A DNA stretch of 13,130 nt from CAZYMF01 sp964648215. GTDB taxonomy: Bacteria > Desulfobacterota > Binatia > HRBIN30 > JACQVA1. Made by a program: the position numbers and the translations under genes. Below the pieces are notes generated by a model, which did no database searches, was not told the origin of the DNA, and was given only the letters and a program-made list of their open reading frames with translations. Positions 1 through 7,041 of the stretch are shown here, one piece after another (the first letter of the stretch is position 1; each line of letters begins with the position of its first letter). The stretch lies in contig CAZYMF010000138.1 in NCBI GenBank assembly GCA_964648215.1, positions 1 through 13,130 on the forward strand, written 5' to 3'.

Positions 1-912
1 GCGCAGCGTGCCCTCGAGAGTGATCATCTTCATGAACTGGCAGAGCTTGCAGGCCTTGTAGAAATTCTTCTCCGGCACCTCGAGCAGCAGGCGGTCGGAG
101 AGGCCGCACTCGGTGACGACGAGGAAGTCCGTGGCCGCGCTCTCCTTCGCGTACTTGACCATGCCGCTGGTGCTGAGGACGGCGTCGGCGAGCGCCACCA
201 CGTCGGAGCGGCACTCGGGATGCACCAGCACCTTCACGCTCGGCAGCGAGTCCTTCACCGCCTGGATGTTGGCGGGGGTGATCTGGTGATGCACGTAACA
301 GTTGCCGTTCCAGGAAATCACCGTCTTGCTGGTCTCGCTCTGGACGTAGCTGCCCAGGTGCTCGTCCGGCACGAAGAGCACGTGCTGCGTCGGCAGCGCC
401 TCGACGATCTTCACCGCGTTCGACGAGGTGCAGCAGACGTCGACCACCGCCTTCACTTCGGCGGTGGTGTTGACGTAGGCCACGGTCATCAGGTCCGGAT
501 AGATCTTGCGCAGTTGCTGCTGGCGCTCGACCAGCTCCTCGGCGTTGACGCTGTCGGCCAGCGAGCAGCCGGCGCGCAGATCGGGAAGCAGCACCGTCTT
601 CTCCGGGTTCAGGATCTTGGCGGTCTCGGCCATGAAATGGACGCCGCAGAAGACGATGACGTCGGCGGTCACCCCCGTCGCCCGGCGTGCCAGCTCCAGC
701 GAATCGCCGACGAAGTCGGCCACCTCGAAGATCTCGGGGCGCTGGTAGTTGTGTGCCAACACCACGGCGTTGCGTTCCCGCTTGAGCTGGCGCAGGCGAT
801 GAATGGTCGCCGCCATCTCCTCGCAGGCCTCCTCGTCGTAAACGCGGGGCTGGTTCAGGCAGGCGAACTCCTCCTGCAGCTCGGTGGCGGTGCGTTCCGG
901 TGGCACTTCCAT
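1..912 (-). CDS. nadA: Quinolinate synthase NadA (C-terminus cut by window edge)
   Basis: Quinolinate synthase condenses iminoaspartate (from NadB) with dihydroxyacetone phosphate to give quinolinate in cytoplasmic de novo NAD synthesis, using a [4Fe-4S] cluster. Reading the minus strand gives 304 residues before the edge. Visible family motifs are AHNYQ (53-57), VGDSLELA (68-75), FCGVHFMAETAK (88-99, first cluster Cys at 89), CCTSSNA (160-166, second Cys), HPEC (231-234), TECGL (268-272) and CKLCQFMKMITL (288-299), where the third cluster Cys is expected. Only a short tail is missing. Two in-frame ATGs exist, at 930 and 912. I chose 912 because GGAGG (928-924) lies 11 nt upstream and because the promoter at 943-971 predicts a transcript starting near 936, which leaves almost no leader for the 930 start. 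No nadB or nadC is visible. Identity is very secure; the start is fairly secure. Confidence 0.95.
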   Translation of the reverse strand, partial: MEVPPERTATELQEEFACLNQPRVYDEEACEEMAATIHRLRQLKRERNAVVLAHNYQRPEIFEVADFVGDSLELARRATGVTADVIVFCGVHFMAETAKILNPEKTVLLPDLRAGCSLADSVNAEELVERQQQLRKIYPDLMTVAYVNTTAEVKAVVDVCCTSSNAVKIVEALPTQHVLFVPDEHLGSYVQSETSKTVISWNGNCYVHHQITPANIQAVKDSLPSVKVLVHPECRSDVVALADAVLSTSGMVKYAKESAATDFLVVTECGLSDRLLLEVPEKNFYKACKLCQFMKMITLEGTLR

Positions 913-935
913 GTCGGGGATTTCCTCCATCTGTT

Positions 936-952
936 TGCGTAGATAATACGCA
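936..952. promoter_or_regulatory. Palindrome overlapping the nadA -10 box (candidate operator)
   Basis: TGCGTA-GATAA-TACGCA is a perfect 6-bp inverted repeat with a 5-nt centre. It covers the -10 hexamer and the predicted start site of nadA. A repressor bound here would block RNA polymerase, and de novo NAD genes are often controlled by NAD-responsive repressors in other bacteria. I do not recognise it as a known NrtR, NiaR or NadQ site, so the operator role is an inference from position and symmetry only. Confidence 0.4.
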
Positions 953-971
953 TACCGTGTCCGGCCGTCAA
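943..971 (-). promoter_or_regulatory. Sigma70-type promoter of nadA
   Basis: On the minus strand, TTGACG (971-966) and TATTAT (948-943) are separated by exactly 17 bp. Each hexamer matches the sigma70 consensus at five of six positions. Transcription would start near 936, about 24 nt before the nadA ATG at 912, and the leader would contain the GGAGG ribosome binding site. This is the best promoter match I see in the window. Confidence 0.7.
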
Positions 972-1062
972 GCCCTGCTCCCCGTGCAGTCGCAGGCGGC
1001 GTCCGAGCGCGATTTCCCGACCTCGCGGCGCCCGCGATCCCGCGAGCCAAACGCGGGGCTAC

Positions 1063-1091
1063 TTGCTTCGCCGGCCGCCCTCCTTTATGAG
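1063..1091 (+). promoter_or_regulatory. Weak candidate promoter for the inositol phosphate synthase operon
   Basis: TTGCTT (1063-1068) and TATGAG (1086-1091) are spaced by 17 bp, about 24 bp before the GTG at 1115. The -35 match is poor (three of six) and the -10 moderate (four of six). I list it because of the spacing and position; a different promoter in 931-1114 is possible. The rest of this divergent intergenic region shows no coding content. Confidence 0.3.
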
Positions 1092-1114
1092 TCCGCTATT
1101 CGTCGTGACTTCTC

Positions 1115-2431
1115 GTGACTGACTCCCCCAAAAACCTAGCATCGCCCACGGGCCGTCTCGGCGTGCTGCTCCCGGGTCTCGGCGCCGTCAGCAGCACATT
1201 CATCGCCGGAGTCGAGCTGGTCAAGAAAGGCCTGGGAAAGCCGATCGGCTCGCTGACGCAGATGGGCACCATTCGTCTCGGCAAGCGCACCGAGGACCGT
1301 ACCCCGCTGATCAAGGACTTCGTGCCCCTGGCCGAGCTCTCCGACCTCGTCTTCGGCGCGTGGGACATCTTCCCCGAGGACTGCTTCCAGACCGCGGTGC
1401 GGGCGGGGGTCATCGAGCGCCCGCTGCTCGATCTGGTTCGGCCCGATCTCGAGGAAATTCGTCCCTGGCCGGCCGTCTTCGAGCGCGAGTTCGTCAAGCG
1501 GCTCGACGGCCCGCACGTCAAGAGCGGCGCCACCAAGATGGATCTGGCGCAGCAACTGATTGCCGACGTCGAGGGATTTCGCAGCCGCACCGGAGCCTCG
1601 CGCCTGGTCATGGTGTGGTGCGGCAGCACCGAGAGCTTCCTGCAGCGCCAGGAGGTACACGCGTCGCTGGCGAGCTTCGAGAAAGGCCTGCGCGAGAACC
1701 ACCCGGCCATCGCGCCGAGCATGGTCTACGCCTACGCCGCGCTCACGCGTGGCATTCCCTTCGCCAACGGCGCCCCCAACCTGACCGTCGACGTTCCCGC
1801 CCTGGTCGAGCTCGCCGAGCGCAACGGCGTTCCCGTGTGCGGCAAGGTCTTCAAGACCGGCCAGACCCTGATGAAGACGATCATCGCCCCGGGCCTGAAG
1901 GCCCGCGCTCTCGGCTTGGCCGGCTGGTTCTCGACCAACATTCTCGGCAACCGCGACGGCGAGGTGCTCGACGAGCCGTCCTCGTTCAAGACCAAGGAGA
2001 CCAGCAAGCTCTCGGTCCTCGACGTCATCCTGCCGCGCGATCGCCATCCCGATCTCTACGGCGACTACGTGCACAAGGTGAACATCCACTACTACCCGCC
2101 ACGCGGCGACAACAAAGAGGGCTGGGACAACATCGACATCTTCGGCTGGCTCGGCTACCCGATGCAGATCAAGATCAACTTCCTGTGCCGCGATTCGATT
2201 CTGGCGGCGCCGCTGGTGCTCGACCTGGCGCTGTTCCTCGATCTGGCGCACCGGGCCGGCCTCGCCGGCATTCAGGAATGGCTGTCGTTCTACTTCAAGA
2301 GCCCGCAGGCGGCGGCCGGCCTCTACCCGGAGCACGACCTCTTCATCCAGCTGCAGAAGCTCAAGAACACCTTGCGCTACCTGCAGGGCGAAGAGCTGAT
2401 CACCCACCTCGGTCGCGAATACTACGAGTAG
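1115..2431 (+). CDS. Myo-inositol-1-phosphate synthase (bacterial type)
   Basis: The 438-residue protein is an NAD-dependent inositol-3-phosphate synthase, which converts glucose 6-phosphate to myo-inositol phosphate in the cytoplasm by an oxidation, aldol cyclisation and reduction. The N-terminal Rossmann segment has LLPGLGAVSSTFIAG (about 18-32). The diagnostic synthase motifs follow in order: GKVFKTGQT (243-251), NILGNRDG (275-282), FKTKETSK (291-298), a KVNIHYYPPRGDNK stretch from 321 with the conserved GD-K, and CRDSILAAPLVLDLAL near 365-380. These match the eukaryotic Ino1 motifs GDDxKSGQT, NxLGNNDG, SKEISKS and CEDSLLAAP. The start is GTG with no obvious Shine-Dalgarno, so a slightly different start is possible. 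The clpP-like gene starts 18 bp downstream, which suggests cotranscription. The product could feed phosphatidylinositol-type lipids, but no lipid gene is in view. Confidence 0.92.
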   Translation: MTDSPKNLASPTGRLGVLLPGLGAVSSTFIAGVELVKKGLGKPIGSLTQMGTIRLGKRTEDRTPLIKDFVPLAELSDLVFGAWDIFPEDCFQTAVRAGVIERPLLDLVRPDLEEIRPWPAVFEREFVKRLDGPHVKSGATKMDLAQQLIADVEGFRSRTGASRLVMVWCGSTESFLQRQEVHASLASFEKGLRENHPAIAPSMVYAYAALTRGIPFANGAPNLTVDVPALVELAERNGVPVCGKVFKTGQTLMKTIIAPGLKARALGLAGWFSTNILGNRDGEVLDEPSSFKTKETSKLSVLDVILPRDRHPDLYGDYVHKVNIHYYPPRGDNKEGWDNIDIFGWLGYPMQIKINFLCRDSILAAPLVLDLALFLDLAHRAGLAGIQEWLSFYFKSPQAAAGLYPEHDLFIQLQKLKNTLRYLQGEELITHLGREYYE

Positions 2432-2449
2432 CCCGCTCCAGGAGGAGAC

Positions 2450-3025
2450 GTGCCAAAGGCGGAAGAGCCCAAAATCCCCGAGTCCGAAACCCTGCTGCAC
2501 CGGCTGCTCGAGTCGCGCAGCATCATCATCGGACAGGAGATCACCGACGAGAGCACCCAGAGAACCATCTCCCAGCTCCTCTTGCTCGAGGCGGCGGATC
2601 CGGCCAAGGACATCAATATCTTCATCAACTCGCCGGGCGGCTCGGCCGACGGCGGCTTCGCCATCTTCGACACCATCCGTTTCATCAAGGCGCCGGTGAA
2701 AACGATCGCCACCGGGTTGGTCGCCAGCGCCGCGACCCTGGTGCTCCTCGGCGCCAAGAAGGAGCACCGCTTCGGCTTCCCGCACAGCCGCGTCCTGATC
2801 CACCAACCGTCAACGCAGTTCCACGGCTCGGCCGCCGACATCGACATCACGGCGCAGGAGATTCTCAAGCTGCGCGACAAGGCCAATCAGCTGATCGCCT
2901 CCGAGACCGGCCAGACCGTGCAGAAAGTGGCCGGTGACACCAATCGCGACTACTGGATGGGACCGGAGGAGGCGAAGAAGTACGGCCTCATCCACAAGGT
3001 CATCCGCTCGCGCGACGACCTGTAG
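2450..3025 (+). CDS. ClpP-family serine peptidase, divergent paralogue
   Basis: This 191-residue protein is a caseinolytic peptidase P relative, normally a cytoplasmic tetradecameric barrel fed by an AAA+ unfoldase. The catalytic triad is complete with canonical spacing: Ser93 in GLVASAAT, His118 in SRVLIHQP and Asp167 in DTNRD, and the oligomer-sensor Arg166 is kept. INSPGGS (59-65) is the substrate-binding strand. Two things are odd. The N-terminus (residues 1-20, charged, KAEEPK...) lacks the usual propeptide and the ER-x-(F/Y)DIYSRLL segment that forms the axial gate hairpin, and the Met after the catalytic Ser is Ala. The start is GTG with AGGAGG only 4 nt upstream (2440-2445), a tight spacing. 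No clpX, clpA or tig is adjacent, so this is probably an extra ClpP rather than the housekeeping one. It is likely translated from the same mRNA as the inositol phosphate synthase. Confidence 0.9.
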   Translation: MPKAEEPKIPESETLLHRLLESRSIIIGQEITDESTQRTISQLLLLEAADPAKDINIFINSPGGSADGGFAIFDTIRFIKAPVKTIATGLVASAATLVLLGAKKEHRFGFPHSRVLIHQPSTQFHGSAADIDITAQEILKLRDKANQLIASETGQTVQKVAGDTNRDYWMGPEEAKKYGLIHKVIRSRDDL

Positions 3026-3105
3026 ACCGCTGCCGCTCCGTCATCACGGTCGACGCCCACGACCGCATCGCGCTACGCAATGAACAGTCGCGCGTTGCAC
3101 CGCGG

Positions 3106-3133
3106 TTGTCTCTGCGCTGCCCGCGGGGATAAT
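3106..3133 (+). promoter_or_regulatory. Candidate promoter of the serine acetyltransferase gene
   Basis: TTGTCT (3106-3111, four of six) and GATAAT (3128-3133, five of six) are spaced by 16 bp. The predicted start near 3140 leaves a short leader with AAAGGG before the ATG at 3157. The gap between clpP and this gene (3026-3156) holds no convincing terminator and no ORF of note. Confidence 0.45.
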
Positions 3134-3156
3134 GTGGTCGAACGAAAGGGAACCCG

Positions 3157-4068
3157 ATGGAGACAAAGTTGACGCGTCAGGCAGAGCTGGAAGAGGTGGT
3201 CGATTTGGTCCTCGCCAGCTACGACGGCACCCACCCGATCGACAGCCTCGAGACCGCCGCGTTGCCCAATCGCCGCGCCGTCATCGAGGCGCTGCAGCAC
3301 CTGCATTCGGTGATCTACCTGGGTTTCTACAGCACCCGCCACCTCGACCGCGGCAACCTCCGCTACTCCATCAGCGAGAACCTTTTCCCCGCCTACACCA
3401 TTCTCGTCGAGCAGATCCGCCGGGCGGTGAGCTACGAGCAGGCCTGCTCGCGCGCCGAGCGCGGTCGCGACCCGAGCTGGAGCGAGGCCGTCGTGCTGCG
3501 CCTGTTCCGCAAGCTGCCCGAGCTGCGCCGTCTGCTCAACCTCGACGTCACCGCCGCGCTCGAAGGTGATCCGGCGGCGAAAAGCGTCGAGGAGATCATC
3601 TTCAGCTACCCGGCCATCCAGACGATCACCACCCACCGCTTGGCGCACGAGCTCTATCTCGAGAAGGTGCCGATGGTTCCCCGGATCATGAGCGAGGACG
3701 CGCACAGCCGGACCGGCATCGACATCCATCCCGGCGCTCACATCGGCGAGCGCTTCTTCATCGATCACGGCACCGGCGTGGTGATCGGCGAGACCAGCAC
3801 CATCGGCAACAACGTCAAGATCTACCAGGGCGTCACACTGGGCGCGCTCAGCGTGCCGCGCGGCAGCGATATGGAGCCGCTGCGCCATCGCAAGCGCCAC
3901 CCCACCATCGAGGACGGCGTCACCATCTACTCGGGCGCCACCATCCTCGGCGGCGAGACGGTGATCGGTGCCCGCTCGGTGATCGGCGGCAACGTGTGGC
4001 TGGTCGAGTCGGTGCCCTCGGGCAGCAAGATCTCCTACAACGCCGCCCTCGTGCGCACGGCGCGCTGA
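3157..4068 (+). CDS. cysE: Serine O-acetyltransferase (CysE/EpsC type)
   Basis: The 303-residue enzyme acetylates L-serine with acetyl-CoA, giving O-acetylserine for cysteine synthesis in the cytoplasm. An alpha-helical N-terminal half (1-170) precedes a left-handed beta-helix of hexapeptide repeats from about 180. Key residues align with E. coli CysE: Asp189 (GIDIHP, like D143), His204 (FIDHGTG, like H158) and His248 (RHPTI, like H193). VVIGET and VKIYQGVTLGA are typical coil turns. There are 44 residues between His204 and His248 against 35 in E. coli CysE, because of a longer loop (SVPRGSDMEPLRHRK), a feature of the EpsC-like branch. The C-terminus ends soon after the helix (YNAALVRTAR) and lacks the GVPAR-type tail. 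The start ATG has AAAGGG 6 nt upstream. No cysK is next to it; gltA is convergent downstream. Confidence 0.9.
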   Translation: METKLTRQAELEEVVDLVLASYDGTHPIDSLETAALPNRRAVIEALQHLHSVIYLGFYSTRHLDRGNLRYSISENLFPAYTILVEQIRRAVSYEQACSRAERGRDPSWSEAVVLRLFRKLPELRRLLNLDVTAALEGDPAAKSVEEIIFSYPAIQTITTHRLAHELYLEKVPMVPRIMSEDAHSRTGIDIHPGAHIGERFFIDHGTGVVIGETSTIGNNVKIYQGVTLGALSVPRGSDMEPLRHRKRHPTIEDGVTIYSGATILGGETVIGARSVIGGNVWLVESVPSGSKISYNAALVRTAR

Positions 4069-4084
4069 CGCTCGCCACGTGCGC

Positions 4085-4114
4085 CGCCTCCGCCCCGAGA
4101 ACGGAGCGGAGGCG
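4085..4114. terminator. Convergent hairpin between the serine acetyltransferase gene and gltA
   Basis: CGCCTCCGC (4085-4093) pairs perfectly with GCGGAGGCG (4106-4114). Inside, after one C/A mismatch, CCG pairs with CGG around an AGAA tetraloop. It lies in the 54-bp gap between two converging stop codons, where a bidirectional terminator is expected. No T-tract follows on either strand, so release may be Rho-assisted or the hairpin may only protect 3' ends. Confidence 0.55.
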
Positions 4115-4122
4115 CGTTCGCG

Positions 4123-5430
<1,308 letters not shown>

Positions 5431-5459
5431 CGTTCGGTTCTCCTCTCACGTCGTTGTTC

Positions 5460-5487
5460 TATTTACCGGCTTTTGCGCCGAGGACAA
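5460..5487 (-). promoter_or_regulatory. Weak candidate gltA promoter
   Basis: On the minus strand, TTGTCC (5487-5482, four of six) and TAAATA (5465-5460, three of six) are 16 bp apart, about 30 bp above the gltA ATG. The match is modest. The start site could equally lie further up in the 383-base non-coding stretch. Confidence 0.28.
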
Positions 5488-5497
5488 GGCACCACCC

Positions 5498-5575
5498 TTC
5501 TCTCCGGCCGGCGGGCTCGACCCCTGAGCAGAAACATCATGCCGGCCGCTGGAAGATATCGTCGACCGGAGAGAA
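5498..5575. repeat. Perfect 10-bp inverted repeat pair with inner paired segments
   Basis: TTCTCTCCGG (5498-5507) is the exact reverse complement of CCGGAGAGAA (5566-5575). TCGAC (5516-5520) also pairs with GTCGA (5561-5565), and GGCCGGC (5506-5512) with GCCGGCC (5541-5547), giving alternative stems. The element lies 68-145 nt above the gltA ATG. Confidence 0.5.
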
Positions 5576-5655
5576 ACGCCTCGGCGACAGGGCGCCACCG
5601 CCGCCCGTCCCCGCAACCCCGTTTGTGGCTTGCATTTCACGGGCCAGCGAGACCA

Positions 5656-5694
5656 TTGCGAGCCGATATTGTTGGTGGCTCGTGGCGCTCGCAA
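5656..5694. repeat. 8-bp inverted repeat
   Basis: TTGCGAGC (5656-5663) is the exact reverse complement of GCTCGCAA (5687-5694), with a 23-nt centre that holds a second partner for the left arm (CGAGCC with GGCTCG). It could form a stem-loop or be a split binding site. No function is assigned. Confidence 0.4.
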
Positions 5695-5753
5695 ACGATC
5701 GGAACCCGAGGCCTGGGTCTTTCTTGAATCTGACAGACCGCGCCACCAAACGC

Positions 5754-5779
5754 GGCGCGGGCTCCTTCGCCCCGGCGCC
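5754..5779 (-). terminator. Possible terminator of the Gfo/Idh/MocA gene
   Basis: Read on the minus strand, GGCGC pairs with GCGCC and, after a 2-nt bulge, GGGC with GCCC around a GAAGGA loop. The hairpin starts about 35 nt after the stop codon at 5814. Only a TTT follows soon after, so it is a weak candidate. Confidence 0.35.
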
Positions 5780-5813
5780 GTCAACGGCCGCAAGGCGGGC
5801 GGCCCATGCGCAA

Positions 5814-6905
5814 TCAGCGCGGCGGCTCCCAGCCCACCACCTCGATCTCCTCGCCGCAGCGCGCCGCCTCGTAGACCGCGGCGGCCAGGCGCTGCGCCTC
5901 GACGCCGGCGTCGATACCGGGCGAGGCGGGCTGCCCCGCCAGCAGCGCCTCGACGAAGGAGAGGTCCTGCAGCAGGTACGGAACGCCGTACCAGTGGCGG
6001 AAGCGGTGGTCCGATCGACCGCAGAGGCGCTCGAAACGCTGCAGCACCTCGTCCGCTGCGATGCGTCCCTCCTCGCCGTCGCCCACCTGCAGGAGAACGT
6101 CGCCGATCGAGTCGTAGTCGCTGGCAACGAACCCCTTGTCGCAAAAGACCTCCAGGCGCCGATTCGAGGCTCGCTGCACCATGTCGTGCCACACGTTGAC
6201 GAGCTGCGCCCGCAGACCCGAGGCGAACTCCAGCTCGACCGCCATGTAGTCTTCCAGGCCGGGATGACCGGCGCGGTTCTGCTGCCAGGCGCGCAACCGG
6301 GCCACCGGCCCGAAGAGCGTCGTCAGCAGGTCGAGGTCGTGCACCCCGTGCTCGATGAGCGTGCCACCCGCCGTGAGCGCCGGGTCTTTGCGCCAACTGG
6401 TGTTGTGGGCGCCGCGAATGGGGAAACACTGGTCGTCGCGAAACACCACCGCGACCGGCGCCCCCATTTCCGGCTGCGCCAGCTGCGCCTGCATCACCCG
6501 ATAGACAGCCGAGAATCGCAGCACCAAGCCGATCTGCGCCGTCACGCCGACGCGGCGCACCGCATCGGCCATGCCCACGGCCTCCGCGTACGACATCGCC
6601 AGCGGCTTCTCGCAAAAGACGTGCAACCGCCGCTGCGCCGCCTGGTGCACGAGCTCGGCATGGAACCTCGTCGGCGTGCAGATGAAGACGGTGTTGACGT
6701 CGGCGCGCAGGAGATCGGCCGCGGCCGCAAACGCGTGCTCGTAGCCGAAGCGTCGCTGCGCCCGCGCGCGCGCTTCGCCGAGCGGGTCCGCCACCGCCAC
6801 CAGCTCGACCTTGCCGTCGAGGCCGTCGGCAATCTCCCGCAGCATGATCGAGTGCGCCGTGCCGATGAGCCCGGCGCCGATGAGGCCGATGCGAACCTGA
6901 TCCAT
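5814..6905 (-). CDS. Gfo/Idh/MocA-family NAD(P)-dependent oxidoreductase
   Basis: The 363-residue protein has the two-domain layout of glucose-fructose oxidoreductase, inositol dehydrogenase and MocA relatives, which oxidise or reduce sugar, inositol or related hydroxyls with NAD(P). The N-terminal Rossmann fold has GLIGAGLIGTAH (7-18), with Asp40 (VAVAD) at the end of beta2 suggesting NAD preference. FICTPTRFHAE (74-84) and the EKP motif (99-101, Lys100 catalytic) are typical. In the C-terminal domain, GGTLIEHGVHDLDLL (180-194) carries the usual acid and His pair. The substrate cannot be told from sequence. An inositol dehydrogenase role is conceivable because an inositol phosphate synthase is in the window, but that gene is 3.4 kb away in a separate unit. 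The frame stays open upstream to 7004, but the fold begins at MDQVRIGLIGAG, so I place the start at 6905; the ribosome binding site is weak. Confidence 0.9.
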   Translation of the reverse strand: MDQVRIGLIGAGLIGTAHSIMLREIADGLDGKVELVAVADPLGEARARAQRRFGYEHAFAAAADLLRADVNTVFICTPTRFHAELVHQAAQRRLHVFCEKPLAMSYAEAVGMADAVRRVGVTAQIGLVLRFSAVYRVMQAQLAQPEMGAPVAVVFRDDQCFPIRGAHNTSWRKDPALTAGGTLIEHGVHDLDLLTTLFGPVARLRAWQQNRAGHPGLEDYMAVELEFASGLRAQLVNVWHDMVQRASNRRLEVFCDKGFVASDYDSIGDVLLQVGDGEEGRIAADEVLQRFERLCGRSDHRFRHWYGVPYLLQDLSFVEALLAGQPASPGIDAGVEAQRLAAAVYEAARCGEEIEVVGWEPPR

Positions 6906-6939
6906 GAGGGCGTTCCCGTAACACGACAGACGCGCACGA

Positions 6940-6966
6940 GCCAGAGCACCAGCCAGAGCACCAGCC
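6940..6966. repeat. 12-bp tandem repeat, 2.25 copies
   Basis: GCCAGAGCACCA occurs twice back to back (6940-6951 and 6952-6963), followed by GCC. It lies 35 bp upstream of the oxidoreductase start at 6905, in the region that separates it from the divergent lipoprotein gene. It may be slippage, or a repeated regulator site. Confidence 0.7.
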
Positions 6967-7041
6967 CTTGACGGCCGCCGCGCAGATGCCGTAGGGGACA
7001 TCATCCCCGATTCGGCCGAAGCCTTCGAGGAGCGCTACAGG

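Larger units (their letters stand above)
5431..5813. other. Non-coding stretch upstream of gltA with inverted repeats
   Basis: No reading frame here looks protein-coding. The stretch holds the gltA ribosome binding site and weak promoter, a long-range 10-bp inverted repeat (5498-5507 with 5566-5575), an 8-bp inverted repeat (5656-5663 with 5687-5694) and a terminator-like hairpin (5754-5779). Such a structured leader or promoter region fits regulation of gltA, or 3'-end structure of the oxidoreductase mRNA that would run into it. Confidence 0.6.

Noticed and set aside
220..942. A 240-codon plus-strand frame over nadA
   Set aside because: The minus strand encodes an unmistakable NadA; this is its His/Leu/Val-biased shadow.
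1136..2806. A 556-codon open frame antisense to the inositol phosphate synthase and clpP genes
   Set aside because: Both underlying genes have full family motifs. High GC keeps antisense frames open, and the translation is a Glu/Val/Leu/Arg-biased product with no recognisable domain.
1360..2937. A 525-codon plus-strand frame overlapping the same two genes
   Set aside because: An Arg/Pro/Ala-rich frame-shifted translation that runs across the real stop and start; no motif.
5454..6971. Long plus-strand frame across the gltA upstream region and the oxidoreductase gene
   Set aside because: It covers a confident minus-strand gene and a structured non-coding stretch; the composition is typical of GC-rich shadow frames.
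6906..7004. N-terminal extension of the oxidoreductase to 7004
   Set aside because: It is encoded largely by the 12-bp tandem repeat (ALAGALARAR) and the Rossmann fold begins immediately after the ATG at 6905.
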